53,525 nucleotides of DNA. It comes from DATLSM01 sp049585815. Lineage in GTDB: Bacteria > Actinomycetota > Thermoleophilia > Solirubrobacterales > 70-9. Made by a program: the position numbers and the translations under genes. The notes beneath the pieces are model-generated. The model was not told where the DNA came from and ran no database searches. It saw nothing but the letters and a program-made list of their open reading frames with translations. Shown piece after piece: positions 42,077 to 50,389 of this stretch. The stretch's first letter is position 1. Every line of letters begins with the position of its first letter. The stretch covers positions 1-53,525 of the forward strand of contig JBAVAR010000023.1 of the NCBI GenBank assembly GCA_049585815.1, read 5' to 3'.

Positions 42077-42100
42077 GCTGGCACTTGACCCAATGACCAC

Positions 42101-42129
42101 TTGCATCCTGCCCTTGGCGGGTCTAGCTT
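42101..42129 (+). promoter_or_regulatory. Candidate promoter of the aminotransferase operon
   Basis: TTGCAT (42101-42106), a 17-bp spacer and TAGCTT (42124-42129) precede the aminotransferase. The near-palindrome at 42055-42076 lies just upstream, as expected for an activator site. Confidence 0.4.
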
Positions 42130-42163
42130 TATCCATATCGTCATAGCAGGAGAGGAGAGGCCC

Positions 42164-43540
42164 ATGGCCACCGCGTCGCACGCAGTCGACACCAGCCTCC
42201 AGGAGTTGGCCAGGCGCCATCTCTGGATGCACTTCTCGCGGATGGGCTCCTACGGGGCCGACCACGAGATTCCGATCATCGTCCGCGGCGAGGGCTGCTA
42301 CGTCTATGACGAGCACGGCAACCGCTACCTCGATGGCCTCTCCGGCCTCTTCTGTGTCAACGCGGGTCACGGCCGCACCGAGCTCGGTGCGGCCGCCGCC
42401 CGCCAGGTCGAGGAACTCGATTTCTACACGCTGTGGAGCTACGCGCACCCGCGCGCGATCGAGCTGGCGAGCAGGATCGCCGCGCTCGCTCCCGCCGACC
42501 TCAACCGCGTCTTCTTTACCTCCGGCGGCTCGGAGGCGGTGGAGTCATCGTTGAAGCTGGCCCGCAACTACCACCGGGTTCGCGGCAACGGTCAAAAGCA
42601 TAAGGTGATCGCCCGCGAGGTCGCCTACCACGGCACCTCATTGGGGGCGCTCTCGGCGACCGGGATCACCGAGCTGCGCTCGCAGTTTGAGCCACTCACC
42701 CCCGGTGGCTGCCACGTGCCCAACACCAACCTCTACCGCTGGCCCGAGGACCGCCATCCGCTCTGGGCGGCGACCGCGATCGAGGAGCGGATCCAGTTCG
42801 AGGGCCCCGAGACCGTCGCCGCGGTGATCCTCGAGCCGGTCCAGAACGCCGGTGGTTGCTTCGTCCCCCCCGACGGCTACTTCGAGCGGGTGCGTGAGAT
42901 CTGTGACCGCTATGACGTCCTGATGATCTCCGATGAGGTGATCTGTGCCTGGGGCCGTCTCGGCCACTACTTCGGCTGTGAGCGCTTCGGCTATGTGCCT
43001 GACATCATCACCGTGGCCAAGGCGCTCACCTCCGCCTATGCCCCGATGGGGGCGATGATCGCCTCCGATCGCGTCGCCGAGCCCTTCATGCAGGGTGATG
43101 CCTCCTTCGCCCACGGCTTCACCTTCGCTGGCCACCCGCTCGCCTCGGCGATCGCGATGGCCAACCTCGACGTCTTCGAGCGCGAGGATCTCTGCGGTCA
43201 CGTGCTCGCCAAGGAGGGCGAGTTCCGCCGCATGCTGGAGAGCCTCCACGACCTGCCGATCGTCGGCGACGTGCGCGGGGCTGGTTACTTCCATGCGATT
43301 GAGCTGGTCAAAGACAAGGAGACCAAGGAGAGCTTCGACGACCAGGAGGCAGAGCACCTGTTGCGGGGCTTCCTCTCCGGTGAGCTCTACAAACGCGGGC
43401 TGATCTGCCGCGCCGATGACCGCGGCGACCCGGTGGTACAGCTCGCCCCGCCGCTGATCGCCGACACCGAGCAATTCGAGGAGATCCACGACGTCCTGCA
43501 CGGCGTCCTCGACGAGGCCTGGAAGCGGGTCGTCAAGTAG
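42164..43540 (+). CDS. Class III aminotransferase (omega-amino acid/amine:pyruvate type)
   Basis: PLP-dependent aminotransferase, 458 residues from the ATG at 42164, which follows an AGGAGAGGAG ribosome binding site; the frame extends upstream to 42101 but without such a site. The PLP Lys is Lys286 (TVAKALTSA) and the ring-nitrogen Asp is Asp257 (ISDEVICAWGR). HFSRMGSYG near the N-terminus and FTSGGSEAVESS (phosphate-binding region) fit the omega-amino acid:pyruvate and putrescine/GABA group. It would transfer the amino group of an omega-amino acid, amine or beta-alanine, probably to pyruvate. First gene of an operon with pucR-like, alanine dehydrogenase and aldehyde dehydrogenase genes. Exact substrate not determinable. 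Confidence 0.9.
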   Translation: MATASHAVDTSLQELARRHLWMHFSRMGSYGADHEIPIIVRGEGCYVYDEHGNRYLDGLSGLFCVNAGHGRTELGAAAARQVEELDFYTLWSYAHPRAIELASRIAALAPADLNRVFFTSGGSEAVESSLKLARNYHRVRGNGQKHKVIAREVAYHGTSLGALSATGITELRSQFEPLTPGGCHVPNTNLYRWPEDRHPLWAATAIEERIQFEGPETVAAVILEPVQNAGGCFVPPDGYFERVREICDRYDVLMISDEVICAWGRLGHYFGCERFGYVPDIITVAKALTSAYAPMGAMIASDRVAEPFMQGDASFAHGFTFAGHPLASAIAMANLDVFEREDLCGHVLAKEGEFRRMLESLHDLPIVGDVRGAGYFHAIELVKDKETKESFDDQEAEHLLRGFLSGELYKRGLICRADDRGDPVVQLAPPLIADTEQFEEIHDVLHGVLDEAWKRVVK

Positions 43541-43548
43541 GGCCGCAG

Positions 43549-45105
43549 ATGCTCACCGTGCAGAGCCTGCTCGACGACCTCGACCTCGAACTGGTGGCCG
43601 GCACGCAGGCTGCCCAGGCGCCGGTGCGCTGGGTCCATATCTCCGAGCTGGAGGATCCGACCCCATGGCTCTCTGGTGGCGAGCTGATGCTGAGCACCGG
43701 CATCCCGCTCGACAGCGCCGCCAAGCAGCGTGCCTTCGTCCGTCTGCTCGCCGACAGCAATCTGGCCGGTCTCGGCTTCGGCACCGGCTTCAGCCACCAG
43801 AGGTTGCCCAAAGCTCTGCTCGAGGAGGCCAAGAAGCGCGATTTTCCGCTCTTTGAGGTCCCCTACTCGACCCCCTTCATCGCGATCACCGAGAAGGCAT
43901 TTGCCCGCCTCGTCAACGAGCAGTACGAGGTGCTACAGCGCGCCGTCGCCGTCCAGCGTCGCCTGGAGCGCCTGGTCCTCGAGGAGCGCGGCCTGGAGGA
44001 GATAGTCGCCACGATCGCCTCCGCCGTCGGCGGCACCGTGGCGATCCTCGACGGCCGCGGCGAGAGGTTGGCGGGGCGAGGGTTCCGCCGCGATCTCTCC
44101 GCCGATGCGATCGGTGAGATCCGCAGGGAAGCCCTCTCCCACACCGGCGACGGACGCCCGTTTGTCCCATCCCATCCCTCGGTCGCGGGCCGCGCGCTCG
44201 CCCACCCGGTGATCTCCCCTGGCGGCGGGCCGCCGCAGGCCTGGGTGGTGATCGTCCGCGACTCGGGCGGCCTCGGAGATTTCGAGCGGCTGATCCTCCA
44301 GCAGGCCGTCGCCGTCGTCGCCCTCGAGCTGATGCGCCGCCGCGTCGCTCGCGAGACCGAGCGCCGCCTCGCCGGAGACGTCCTGGCCGGGGCGCTGGGC
44401 GGGCGGATGGACGCCTCGGAGCTGCGCCGCCGCCTGGAGCCGTTTGGGATCGGCGAGCAGGCGGCCGTCCTCGTCTTCGCCCTCGATGACCCGACCGCGG
44501 CCGAGCCGGCGCTCGAGCGGGCCCTCATCGCCGAGGGCTGTCCGGCGGTGATCGCCCCCCACGCCAGCGCGGGGAGCGAGCTTCTGTGCGCCGTGATCAA
44601 CGCGGCCGATCGCGACCCCCTCGACGTCGCCGCCGAGGCCCGCAGGGCTCTGGCCGCCGAGCGGGGCGCGGTGCGGGCCGCCGCCAGCCGGCCCGCTCCT
44701 CCAGAGCAGCTGCGCCACTCATTCCACGAGGCGCGCTGCGCGCTGGAGGCGACGGCGCTGGCCAACGGCCACACTCCGGAGGTCGCCTCCTGGCGCGATC
44801 TTGGCGCCTTCACCCTGCTGCTCTCGATCCAAGACGACGAGGCCCTTGACCTTTATTGCGACAGCGTTCTCGGCCCAATCGAGGCGGGCGATGAGGATTA
44901 CGGCGGCGAGCTGCTGCGCTCGCTGGAGGCCTTCATCGAGCAAAACGGCCAGTGGGAGCGCGCCGCCCGCCAGGTTTACTGCCATCGCCACACCCTGCGC
45001 TACCGGATGCGGAAGGTGGAAGAGCTGACCGGGCGCGATCTCTCCCGCGCCCACGACCGGATCGAGTTCTGGCTGGCGCTCAGGGCGCGGGAGCTGGCGA
45101 GGTGA
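43549..45105 (+). CDS. PucR-family transcriptional regulator
   Basis: 518-residue regulator with the PucR N-terminal domain (about 1-125, starting MLTVQSLLDDLDLELVAG, with WLSGGELMLSTG), a central region, and a C-terminal helix-turn-helix (about 455-515, GQWERAARQVYCHRHTLRYRMRKVEELTG) typical of PucR/CdaR proteins. Such proteins usually activate catabolic genes for purines, amino acids or polyamines. It starts eight bases after the aminotransferase stop and overlaps the alanine dehydrogenase start by four bases (GTGA), so it is inside the operon it probably controls. Its likely site is the near-palindrome at 42055-42076. Confidence 0.9.
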   Translation: MLTVQSLLDDLDLELVAGTQAAQAPVRWVHISELEDPTPWLSGGELMLSTGIPLDSAAKQRAFVRLLADSNLAGLGFGTGFSHQRLPKALLEEAKKRDFPLFEVPYSTPFIAITEKAFARLVNEQYEVLQRAVAVQRRLERLVLEERGLEEIVATIASAVGGTVAILDGRGERLAGRGFRRDLSADAIGEIRREALSHTGDGRPFVPSHPSVAGRALAHPVISPGGGPPQAWVVIVRDSGGLGDFERLILQQAVAVVALELMRRRVARETERRLAGDVLAGALGGRMDASELRRRLEPFGIGEQAAVLVFALDDPTAAEPALERALIAEGCPAVIAPHASAGSELLCAVINAADRDPLDVAAEARRALAAERGAVRAAASRPAPPEQLRHSFHEARCALEATALANGHTPEVASWRDLGAFTLLLSIQDDEALDLYCDSVLGPIEAGDEDYGGELLRSLEAFIEQNGQWERAARQVYCHRHTLRYRMRKVEELTGRDLSRAHDRIEFWLALRARELAR

Positions 45106-46247
45106 AAGTCGGAGTCCCGAGGGAGATCAAGCCCGACGAGTACCGGGTCGCGATCACCCCGGCGGGGGTGCGGGAGATGGTCGAGCACGGACACGAGGTG
45201 CTGATCGAGTCCGGCGCCGGTGAGGGGAGCGCGATCGCCGACGCCGATTTCGAGGCCCAGGGTGCTCGGATCGTGCTCGACGCCTCGACCGTCTTCGAGC
45301 AGGCCGAGATGATCCTCCACGTCAAGGAGCTGCAGGCCGCCGAGATCGAGATGCTTCGCGAGGGTCAGCTCCTCTTCACCTACCTGCATCTGGCGCCCGA
45401 CCCCGAGCAGACGCGCGGGCTCTGCGGCTCGGGCGCAACCTGCATCGCCTATGAGACGGTCGAGGATTCCCACGGCCGCCTGCCGCTGTTGGCGCCGATG
45501 AGTGAGATCGCGGGCAAGATCGCCACCCAGGCTGGCGCCTTCATGCTGGAGAAGCCGCTCAGCGGCCGCGGAATCCTGCTCGGTGGTGTCCCGGGCGTCG
45601 CCGCCGCGAACGTGATCGTGATCGGCGGCGGAGTGGTTGGCATGAATGCCGCAACGATCGCGATCGGGATGCAGGCCGACGTGTTCGTCTTTGACAAATC
45701 GATCGACCGGCTGCGCGAGTTGGAGTCCGTCTTCGGCGGCCGCTGCTCGACCGTCTCCTCGACGACCCTCGCCGTCGAGGAGATGCTGCCCCGCGCCGAC
45801 CTCGTGATCGGCGCCGTTCTCGTCCACGGCGCCCGCGCCCCCTTCGTCGTCCGCCGCGAGCAGCTGGCGCTGATGAAGCCCGGCGCGGTACTAGTCGACG
45901 TTGCGATCGATCAGGGCGGTTGCTTTGAGACCTCGCGGGCGACGACCCACCGCGAGCCGACTTTCGAAGTCGACGGGATCATCCACTACTGCGTCACCAA
46001 CATGCCCGGCGCGGTGCCGATCACCTCGACCCACGCCCTCACCAACGCGACCCTGCCCTACGCGATCGCGCTTGCCGACCTCGGTGTGGCCGAGGCGATC
46101 CGGCGCGATCCGGGTCTGAGGCCGGGGGTCAACGTCGCGGGCGGCAGGGTGACCCACCCGGCGGTTGCCGAGGGAGTCGGGGAGGGCTGCGTGGCGGTCG
46201 AGGAAGCGCTGGGGATCGAGAAAAACAGCCAGCCGACGGGTCGATGA
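45102..46247 (+). CDS. ald: Alanine dehydrogenase
   Basis: NAD-dependent L-alanine dehydrogenase (alanine + NAD+ to pyruvate + ammonium + NADH), 381 residues from the GTG at 45102. The N-terminus MKVGVPREIKPDEYRV is diagnostic; Arg15, Lys75 (HVKEL) and His96 (YLHLA) fall at the positions known for the catalytic residues of this enzyme family. The Rossmann motif is VIGGGVVGMNAA near 177-188. The GTG overlaps the PucR stop. In this operon it would regenerate the pyruvate used by the aminotransferase and release the nitrogen as ammonium. High confidence. Confidence 0.96.
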   Translation: MKVGVPREIKPDEYRVAITPAGVREMVEHGHEVLIESGAGEGSAIADADFEAQGARIVLDASTVFEQAEMILHVKELQAAEIEMLREGQLLFTYLHLAPDPEQTRGLCGSGATCIAYETVEDSHGRLPLLAPMSEIAGKIATQAGAFMLEKPLSGRGILLGGVPGVAAANVIVIGGGVVGMNAATIAIGMQADVFVFDKSIDRLRELESVFGGRCSTVSSTTLAVEEMLPRADLVIGAVLVHGARAPFVVRREQLALMKPGAVLVDVAIDQGGCFETSRATTHREPTFEVDGIIHYCVTNMPGAVPITSTHALTNATLPYAIALADLGVAEAIRRDPGLRPGVNVAGGRVTHPAVAEGVGEGCVAVEEALGIEKNSQPTGR

Positions 46248-46299
46248 GTCCAGACAGCGGACTCCTTGTGCTCACGGCCCAAATCGCGGAGGTGTGTTG

Positions 46300-47742
46300 A
46301 TGGCGGTAGCGACGACAATTCGGTTGAAGAACTTCATCGGTGGGCAGGCCGTGGACCCGGTGGAGGGGGGGACCGAAGATGTGCTTAACCCGGCGAGCGG
46401 TGGGGTGATCGCCGAGGCGCCGCTGTCGACCAAGCCCGACGTCGACCGCGCGGTGGAGGCGGCGAAGGAGGCCTTCGGGGGCTGGGCGGTAACACCGCCT
46501 GGAGAAAGGGCCCGGGCGCTCCTGCGGATGGCAGATCTCATTGAGCAGCGCGGGGAGGAGATCGCCGATCTGGAGGCCGCCGATGCCGGCAAGCCGCGCG
46601 CCGCGGTGCTCGAGGACGAGGTGCCGGTGATGGCCGACAACCTCCGCTTCTTCGCCGGCGCAGCCCGCTGCATGGAGGGCCGCTCAGCCGGCGAGTACAT
46701 GGAGGGACACACCTCATTCATCCGCCGCGAGCCGGTCGGGGTGATCGGCCAGATCACCCCCTGGAACTACCCGCTGATGATGGCGATCTGGAAGATCGGT
46801 CCCGCCCTTGCTGCCGGCAACACCGTCGTCCTCAAGCCCGCCGAGACGACGCCGGTGAGCACGTTGAAGTTTGCCGAGTGGTGCGTCGACATCCTGCCGC
46901 CGGGAGTCCTCAATGCAATCGGAGGCCTCGGTGACCCGGCCGGTGCCGAGCTCGTCACCCACCCCGACGTTGCGATGGTCAGCCTGACCGGTTCACCCCC
47001 GACCGGCAAGTGGATCGCCAAGGCCGCCGCTGACAAGCTAAAGCGCGTGCATCTGGAGCTGGGTGGCAAGGCCCCGGTCGTCATCTTCGACGACGCCGAC
47101 ATGGGGGCTGCGATGGAGACGATCGCCGGCACCGGCTACTACAACGCCGGTCAGGACTGCACCGCGGCGACCCGCGTGCTCGCCTCCGCCGGCGTCTATG
47201 ACGACGTCGTCAACGGCCTGGTCGGCGAAGCCAAGGGGCTCGTTCTCGGCGACACAATGTCGGCAAAGACAACCCTGGGCCCGCTCAACTCCCAGCACCA
47301 GCGCGAGCGCGTCGAGGGGTTCCTCGAGCGCCGCCCCGCCAACGCCGAGATCGTCACCGGCGGCCTCGAGCCCGACCTGCCGGGCTTCTTCCTCGAGCCG
47401 GCGGTGATCGCCGGCCTCGAGCAGGACGACGAGATGGTCCAGAACGAGATCTTTGGCCCGGTGATCACCGTGCAGCCCTTCTCCGATGAGGAGAAGGCGA
47501 TCGAGTGGGCCAACGGAACCCGCTACGGGCTCGCCTCCTCGGTCTGGACCCGCGACGTCGGCCGGGCGATGCGGGTCACCAACGCCCTGCGCTTTGGCTG
47601 CGTCTGGATCAACGACCACATCCCGCTCGTCTCCGAGATGCCCCATGGCGGCTACAAGGAGTCCGGCTACGGCAAGGACCTCTCGGTGTATGCGCTGGAG
47701 GACTACACCGAGATCAAGCACGTGATGATCAATCTCGAATGA
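46300..47742 (+). CDS. Aldehyde dehydrogenase (aminoaldehyde type)
   Basis: NAD(P)-dependent aldehyde dehydrogenase, 480 residues from the ATG at 46300, with GGAGGTG at 46288-46294. Catalytic Cys287 is in NAGQDCTAATRV, general-base Glu253 in LELGGKAP, and the cofactor region has TPWNYPLMMAIWK and SLTGSPPTGKWI. The NAGQDCTA sequence is typical of betaine/gamma-aminobutyraldehyde dehydrogenases. It would oxidise the aldehyde formed by the amine oxidase or transaminase, for example aminobutyraldehyde to GABA. Last gene of the operon; 52 bp after ald. Confidence 0.92.
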   Translation: MAVATTIRLKNFIGGQAVDPVEGGTEDVLNPASGGVIAEAPLSTKPDVDRAVEAAKEAFGGWAVTPPGERARALLRMADLIEQRGEEIADLEAADAGKPRAAVLEDEVPVMADNLRFFAGAARCMEGRSAGEYMEGHTSFIRREPVGVIGQITPWNYPLMMAIWKIGPALAAGNTVVLKPAETTPVSTLKFAEWCVDILPPGVLNAIGGLGDPAGAELVTHPDVAMVSLTGSPPTGKWIAKAAADKLKRVHLELGGKAPVVIFDDADMGAAMETIAGTGYYNAGQDCTAATRVLASAGVYDDVVNGLVGEAKGLVLGDTMSAKTTLGPLNSQHQRERVEGFLERRPANAEIVTGGLEPDLPGFFLEPAVIAGLEQDDEMVQNEIFGPVITVQPFSDEEKAIEWANGTRYGLASSVWTRDVGRAMRVTNALRFGCVWINDHIPLVSEMPHGGYKESGYGKDLSVYALEDYTEIKHVMINLE

Positions 47743-47775
47743 GGGCTCCGTCGCCCTGACTAGGATCGCCGCCCT

Positions 47776-49461
47776 ATGAGAAGGAGAATCGGCGGGGCCG
47801 CAGCCGGAGCGGTCCTGCTGGCGGGGGTCTTCCTGGCCAGCGTCGGGGCGGGCGCGCCGGGATCTGAAGAAGTGCCGCTCTGCCACGGCAAGCGGGCGAC
47901 GATCATCGGGACCGCCGGCAACGACGTGATCCACGGCACGCCCCGCGCGGATGTGATCTGGGGTGGGGCGGGCAACGACGTGATCTTCGGCGAAGGCGGC
48001 GATGACACGATCTGCGGTGGCCCCGGAGATGACGTGATTCACGGCGGCCGCGGCGACGATTGGCTGGACGGGGGCCCCGGGCGCGACATCGTCCTCGGGG
48101 AACTCGGCGATGACACGGTCCTCGGCGGCTCCGGTAACGAAGACGAGGTCAGCGGAGGACTCGGGATCGACTTCGTCAACGGCGGCCCGGGCAATGACGA
48201 CGTCGTCCACGGCGACTACGGCTATGACGAGATGTACGGGGGCTCGGGCAGCGGCGACGTCGCCTCCTTCGCGACCGACGTCGGAGGAGCGGGCCACGCC
48301 GGCGTCTGGGCCTCGCTGGCGGCCCACCGCGCCCACGGCGATGGCCACGACAAGCTCTACGGCTTCGAGAGCCTCGAAGGCTCGGCCTTCAACGACACCC
48401 TGATCGGTGACAAGGCCGACAACAAGATCATCGGCGGCCCCGGCGACGATCACCTGATCGGTGGTGGTGGCAGCGATGAACTGATCGGGGGCGAGGGCAG
48501 CGACCGATGCGAGGGCGGCCCGGTGCGCATCTCCTGTGGCCGCGAAAAGACCCCCGGTGGCGCCTACGCCCAGCTCGATCCGACCCCCGGCGGGGGCGGT
48601 GGCCTTGAGTTCGTCGGCGGCAGCGGCGCCGATCACGTCACCGTCTCCTTCGATGAATCCAGCGCGATCTTTGCGATCGAGGACAGCAGGCCGATCGCCG
48701 TCGGCGAAGGCTGCGAGCACCCCGACCCCGCCGATCACGGACAGATCGCCTGCGCGGTCGGCGGCCCCGCCCGCTGGCTGATGGCCGACCTCGGTCCTGG
48801 CAACGACAGCCTCCGGGTCGAAGGCTCCCTGGCGGCGGTCGAGAGCGTTCGCATCTCCGGTGGCCCCGGCAACGACACGATTCACGGCGGACCCGAGAAC
48901 GATCTGATCGAGTCCGGCACCGGCAGCGATCACCTCTACGGGGGGGCGGGCGAAGACGGGCTGATCGGCGGCCTGCCGGGCCCGACCTTCCTCTACGGCG
49001 GCCCAGGCAACGACCTGCTGGCCGCGGGGGGCGGCTGCGCGGGGGGCGCTCTGGTCGGGGGCCCCGGCGACGATGACGCCTCCTTCGCGGAGACCGAAGC
49101 CCACCCGGGCCTGCTCTACGTCTCCCTCGCCTCCCACGCCGCCTGGATCAACGTGATCCGCGGTTGCCACAGGGTTCACCTGCGCTCCGATGAGGACATC
49201 GAGGGCTCATTTGACGACGATGTCCTGATCGGCGACGCGGGCCCCAACCTGATGATCGGCCAGCCCGGGGTCGATAGCTTCTACGGCCGCGGCGGCAACG
49301 ACGTGATCGACGCCCGCGACGGCGTCCGCGACGCCCACATCCAGTGTGGGACCAACGGCCACCCGGCCGGGACCGCCTTCACCGACACCTTCGACCCGCC
49401 CACGATCGACTGCAAAAAGACCGTGCACGGCAGACCGCTGGCGAGGCTGGGCGGGCTCTGA
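47776..49461 (+). CDS. Secreted RTX-like calcium-binding repeat protein
   Basis: 561-residue exported protein with a signal peptide ending near residue 28 and many nonapeptide repeats of the GG.G.D type (GNDVIHGTPRAD, GGAGNDVIFGEGG and so on): a block at about 44-165, another at about 200-245, and further ones at about 340-410 and 475-505. These form calcium-bound beta-rolls. Three short Cys-containing inserts and a C-terminal basic end (HGRPLARLGGL) are present. No protease, lipase or adhesin domain is visible, and no type I secretion genes are nearby; in a monoderm the Sec signal would suffice. A TAGGAT box at 47761-47766 suggests its own promoter with a very short leader. Confidence 0.85.
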   Translation: MRRRIGGAAAGAVLLAGVFLASVGAGAPGSEEVPLCHGKRATIIGTAGNDVIHGTPRADVIWGGAGNDVIFGEGGDDTICGGPGDDVIHGGRGDDWLDGGPGRDIVLGELGDDTVLGGSGNEDEVSGGLGIDFVNGGPGNDDVVHGDYGYDEMYGGSGSGDVASFATDVGGAGHAGVWASLAAHRAHGDGHDKLYGFESLEGSAFNDTLIGDKADNKIIGGPGDDHLIGGGGSDELIGGEGSDRCEGGPVRISCGREKTPGGAYAQLDPTPGGGGGLEFVGGSGADHVTVSFDESSAIFAIEDSRPIAVGEGCEHPDPADHGQIACAVGGPARWLMADLGPGNDSLRVEGSLAAVESVRISGGPGNDTIHGGPENDLIESGTGSDHLYGGAGEDGLIGGLPGPTFLYGGPGNDLLAAGGGCAGGALVGGPGDDDASFAETEAHPGLLYVSLASHAAWINVIRGCHRVHLRSDEDIEGSFDDDVLIGDAGPNLMIGQPGVDSFYGRGGNDVIDARDGVRDAHIQCGTNGHPAGTAFTDTFDPPTIDCKKTVHGRPLARLGGL

Positions 49462-49506
49462 GCGCTCGCAGACGCCGCTCTTGTCGATGCGACTAGGCTT
49501 TTGAGG

Positions 49507-49686
49507 ATGCCGAAGACCGCGAGTGGAGAGGAGGCCGCCGCCGTGGCGGCCGCGATCGAGCGGTTCGAGGCGGAGACGGCCCTCGCTGCAGAGGCGCCGG
49601 CGTCCGTCAACCCGTGGCAGCGGGCGGCGCTGATCGAGGGCGTAGGAGCGAGGAACACCGCTGAGGATCTGAGGCGGTTTGACTAA
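49507..49686 (+). CDS. Small helical protein of unknown function
   Basis: 59 residues: an Ala/Glu-rich helix (EEAAAVAAAIERFEAE), a Pro-containing linker, then NPWQRAALIEGVGARN and an acidic end. The second half, with WQRAALIEGV, looks like a conserved docking helix, but I do not recognise the family. TAGGCT at 49494-49499 is seven bases from the ATG, so the transcript may be leaderless. It lies 12 bp before the dodecin gene in the same direction. Real but anonymous. Confidence 0.6.
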   Translation: MPKTASGEEAAAVAAAIERFEAETALAAEAPASVNPWQRAALIEGVGARNTAEDLRRFD

Positions 49687-49698
49687 AGGAGGAGCGAG

Positions 49699-49908
49699 AT
49701 GGCTGTCGTGAAAATCATCGAGTTGGTCGGCAGCTCGAAGACATCCACCGACGACGCTGCAAAACAGGCGCTGAGCCAGGCTCAGGGCACGCTGCGAAAC
49801 ATCCGCGCGGTGGACATCGTCTCCACCGGGATCCGCGGTGAGAACCTCGACGAGTACCGGGCACACGTGCGGGTCGCCTTCCTGATCGAGGGCACCGAGG
49901 TCGACTGA
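49699..49908 (+). CDS. Dodecin (flavin-binding/storage protein)
   Basis: Small dodecameric protein that binds flavins or CoA, 69 residues as usual. MAVVKIIELVGSSKTS and the strand VDIVSTGIRGENLDEYRAHVRVAF are typical; the aromatic residue that stacks on flavin in many dodecins (a Trp within the IVSW-type strand) is not seen here, where the equivalent stretch reads VDIVSTGI. AAAGGAGGAG just upstream is a strong ribosome binding site. Its stop overlaps the rhodanese ATG by one base (TGATG). Confidence 0.9.
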   Translation: MAVVKIIELVGSSKTSTDDAAKQALSQAQGTLRNIRAVDIVSTGIRGENLDEYRAHVRVAFLIEGTEVD

Positions 49909-50285
49909 TGGGGGAGCTCTCCCCCGAGGCGGCTCGGGAGCTGATCGCCGCCGGCGCCCAGCTGATCGACGTGCGGGCCCAGCACGAGTGGGACGCCGGG
50001 CGGATCGGTGGTGCCTCCCATATCGAGCTGAGCCAGCTCAGTGAGCGGATAGGGGAGATCGAGCGGGGCCGTCCGGTTCTCTTCTACTGCCGTGGCGATA
50101 ACCGCTCGGATATGGCCGCGGCTGCATTTGAGGCCGAGGGTTATGAGACCGCGGTCCTGCGCGGCGGCATCGAGGCTTGGGCTCGGGCCGGGTGCCCGAT
50201 CGAGCCCGAGGGCGGCTACGTCGCCGAGTCGGGAGAGGCGGCTTCGATCCTCGAAGCGCGCAGGCGGGCCGTGGCGGAGCGCTGA
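49908..50285 (+). CDS. Rhodanese-domain sulfurtransferase
   Basis: Single rhodanese domain, 125 residues, cytoplasmic. Active-site Cys61 is in FYCRGDNRS, the usual persulfide loop (C.G..RS-like). LIDVRAQHEWDAGRIGGASHIEL is the conserved N-terminal part. It would carry sulfane sulfur, which fits the sulfate-assimilation genes that follow, although a separate promoter lies between. Co-translated with dodecin through a one-base overlap. Confidence 0.9.
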   Translation: MGELSPEAARELIAAGAQLIDVRAQHEWDAGRIGGASHIELSQLSERIGEIERGRPVLFYCRGDNRSDMAAAAFEAEGYETAVLRGGIEAWARAGCPIEPEGGYVAESGEAASILEARRRAVAER

Positions 50286-50350
50286 GCAGGCGGGCGAGTT
50301 CGCCCCTCGGCGCCGGCGCCGAGGGGCCAAACACCAGCCTGGGGAGCTAA

Positions 50351-50373
50351 ATACCCGAATCCCAGTCGGGTTT
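50351..50373. promoter_or_regulatory. Inverted repeat over the sulfite reductase promoter
   Basis: ATACCCGA (50351-50358) and TCGGGTTT (50366-50373) are complementary at seven of eight positions around a 7-base spacer. The arms resemble Rrf2-family (IscR/CymR-type) half-sites. It covers the -35 area of the promoter below, so a bound protein would block or recruit polymerase. The alternative is a terminator for the rhodanese gene, as a T-rich stretch follows. Confidence 0.5.
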
Positions 50374-50382
50374 TGCTATTTT
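50374..50382 (+). promoter_or_regulatory. Extended -10 box, leaderless start
   Basis: TGC followed by TATTTT (50377-50382) is an extended -10 element. The GTG start at 50390 is seven bases further on, where transcription should begin, so the mRNA is probably leaderless; no ribosome binding site is present. Confidence 0.5.
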
Positions 50383-50389
50383 CCACGGC

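Noticed and set aside
42101..42163. N-terminal extension of the aminotransferase
   Set aside because: Frame is open, but the strong ribosome binding site is directly before the ATG at 42164 and the extension overlaps the promoter candidate.
47038..49179. 713-residue minus-strand ORF
   Set aside because: Lies antisense to the aldehyde dehydrogenase and RTX-like genes, both clearly real; open because of the high GC and the glycine/aspartate repeat.
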